From positions 1 through 14,260 of the forward strand of contig JAPYPM010000031.1 of the NCBI GenBank assembly GCA_029937635.1: a DNA stretch of 14,260 bases, read 5' to 3'. Origin of the DNA: Nitrospinaceae bacterium (lineage in GTDB: Bacteria > Nitrospinota > Nitrospinia > Nitrospinales > VA-1). The position numbers were made by a program, and so were the translations under genes. Shown piece after piece: positions 13,574-14,260 of this stretch (position 1 is its first letter; every line of letters starts with the position of its first letter). The notes beneath the pieces are model-generated. The model ran no database searches. It was not told the origin of the DNA and saw only the letters and a program-made list of their open reading frames with translations.

Positions 13574-14260
13574 AAATGGAAGGGTTATTGACCCAGCCAA
13601 CAATATAGATGAACCCAAGGATATCTTGATAAGTAAGGGGAAAATTAAAGCTTTAGATTCACCCGGAAAGATGAATTTTGGCACTGAAGAAAAGCCCTCA
13701 GTTATTGATGCCAAAGGCTGTGTAGTCTGTCCAGGGTTGATAGATATGCATGTACATTTTAGAGAACCTGGATTCGAGTATAAAGAAACTATTAAAACGG
13801 GGTGCGAATCCGCTGCAGCTGGTGGCTTTACTTCTGTGGCAATCATGCCAAATACAAACCCCGTAAATGACACAAGAGCAGTCACAGAACATATTTTATC
13901 TCTAGCAAAGTCTGAAGGAATTGTGAATGTATATGCCATTGCTGCTATTTCGAAAAAGCTAGCTGGGGAAAGTTTATCGGAAATGGGTGATCTAAAAAAT
14001 GCTGGGGCGATAGCGTTTTCAGATGATGGGCGTCCCGTTATGAATAATGAATTAATGCGCAGAGCATTTGAATACAGCAAAATGTTTAACCTGCCACTAA
14101 TTCAGCACAGCGAAATGCTAGACCTTACGGAAGGTGGTTGCATGAACGAGGGAATGGTGTCAACTGAGCTAGGGTTAAAAGGTATGCCTTCAGAAGCTGA
14201 AGACATAATGGTCTACCGTGATATTGCTCTACTTGAAAAAACTGGAGGGCGGCTCCATGT
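13557..14260 (+). CDS. pyrC: Dihydroorotase, type I (PyrC), 3' end outside window
   Basis: The first 234 residues of a dihydroorotase of about 430 are present. The enzyme cyclises N-carbamoyl-L-aspartate to dihydroorotate using metal ions. The start MTIIIKNGRVIDPAN is typical. HVHFREPG places metal ligands His65 and His67, FSDDG supplies the bridging Asp157, QHSE gives His184, and GRLHV at the edge gives His234; this spacing matches class I enzymes, in which an aspartate replaces the carboxylated lysine. The active-site aspartate expected near residue 305 lies beyond the window. The ATG is 17 bases inside the end of pyrB, in another frame, so the two are translationally coupled. No frameshift is seen. 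Confidence 0.95.
   Translation, partial: MTIIIKNGRVIDPANNIDEPKDILISKGKIKALDSPGKMNFGTEEKPSVIDAKGCVVCPGLIDMHVHFREPGFEYKETIKTGCESAAAGGFTSVAIMPNTNPVNDTRAVTEHILSLAKSEGIVNVYAIAAISKKLAGESLSEMGDLKNAGAIAFSDDGRPVMNNELMRRAFEYSKMFNLPLIQHSEMLDLTEGGCMNEGMVSTELGLKGMPSEAEDIMVYRDIALLEKTGGRLH

Noticed and set aside
13544..14080. Long open frame on the minus strand opposite pyrC
   Set aside because: It lies over the unmistakable dihydroorotase gene, whose motifs (HVHFREPG, FSDDG, QHSE) are read on the plus strand, and the minus frame has no recognisable features.

Overview
The window is an AT-rich stretch of bacterial chromosome (clearly below 40% G+C by eye) with densely packed, mostly housekeeping genes. A MacB-type permease, an outer-membrane-type lipoprotein with TPR repeats and an E. 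coli-like set of biotin genes suggest a Gram-negative cell. The pyrR-led pyrimidine operon with a PyrR-type RNA attenuator is better known from Firmicutes but also occurs in other phyla. An uncultivated marine or free-living lineage of the Nitrospinota, SAR324 or delta-proteobacterial kind would fit, but this is a guess, because nothing in the window is phylogenetically decisive. Most start codons have no visible Shine-Dalgarno sequence.

Layout. (1) 2-637: the 3' end of a MacB-like ABC transporter permease. (2) 704-3057: pabB and pabC, overlapping by one base, which turn chorismate into p-aminobenzoate for folate. (3) 3114-3933: two orphan genes facing each other, a DUF1566-type protein and an unrecognised protein. 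(4) 4035-6736: biotin genes in the order bioF, a small alpha/beta hydrolase that probably does the BioH job, and bioC. Together they cover the start and end of pimeloyl-ACP synthesis and the first ring-forming step. bioF has a good sigma70 promoter. (5) 6793-9638: a MAF/DUF115-family glycosyltransferase-like protein and a two-domain O-methyltransferase-type enzyme, convergent with overlapping stop codons. (6) 9738-10538: a CpoB/YbgF-like lipoprotein on the minus strand, divergent from (7) 10619-11852: a type II DnaJ co-chaperone and a 2Fe-2S ferredoxin. (8) 11927-14260: a sigma70 promoter, a PyrR-responsive attenuator leader, then pyrR, pyrB and pyrC with overlapping reading frames; pyrC runs off the right edge.

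The best-resolved regulatory system is the pyr leader. A PyrR-binding hairpin with a CUGAGA hexaloop, a mutually exclusive antiterminator and a strong intrinsic terminator can all be drawn, and the terminator ends 20 bases before the pyrR start. I see no CRISPR array, tRNA, rRNA, insertion sequence or phage gene. No intergenic gap exceeds 300 bases. I found no clear evidence for a wholly new multi-gene system. The most open questions are the identity of the BioH-like enzyme, the mixed PabB/TrpE motifs in PabB, the role of the MAF-family/methyltransferase pair, and the two orphan genes.
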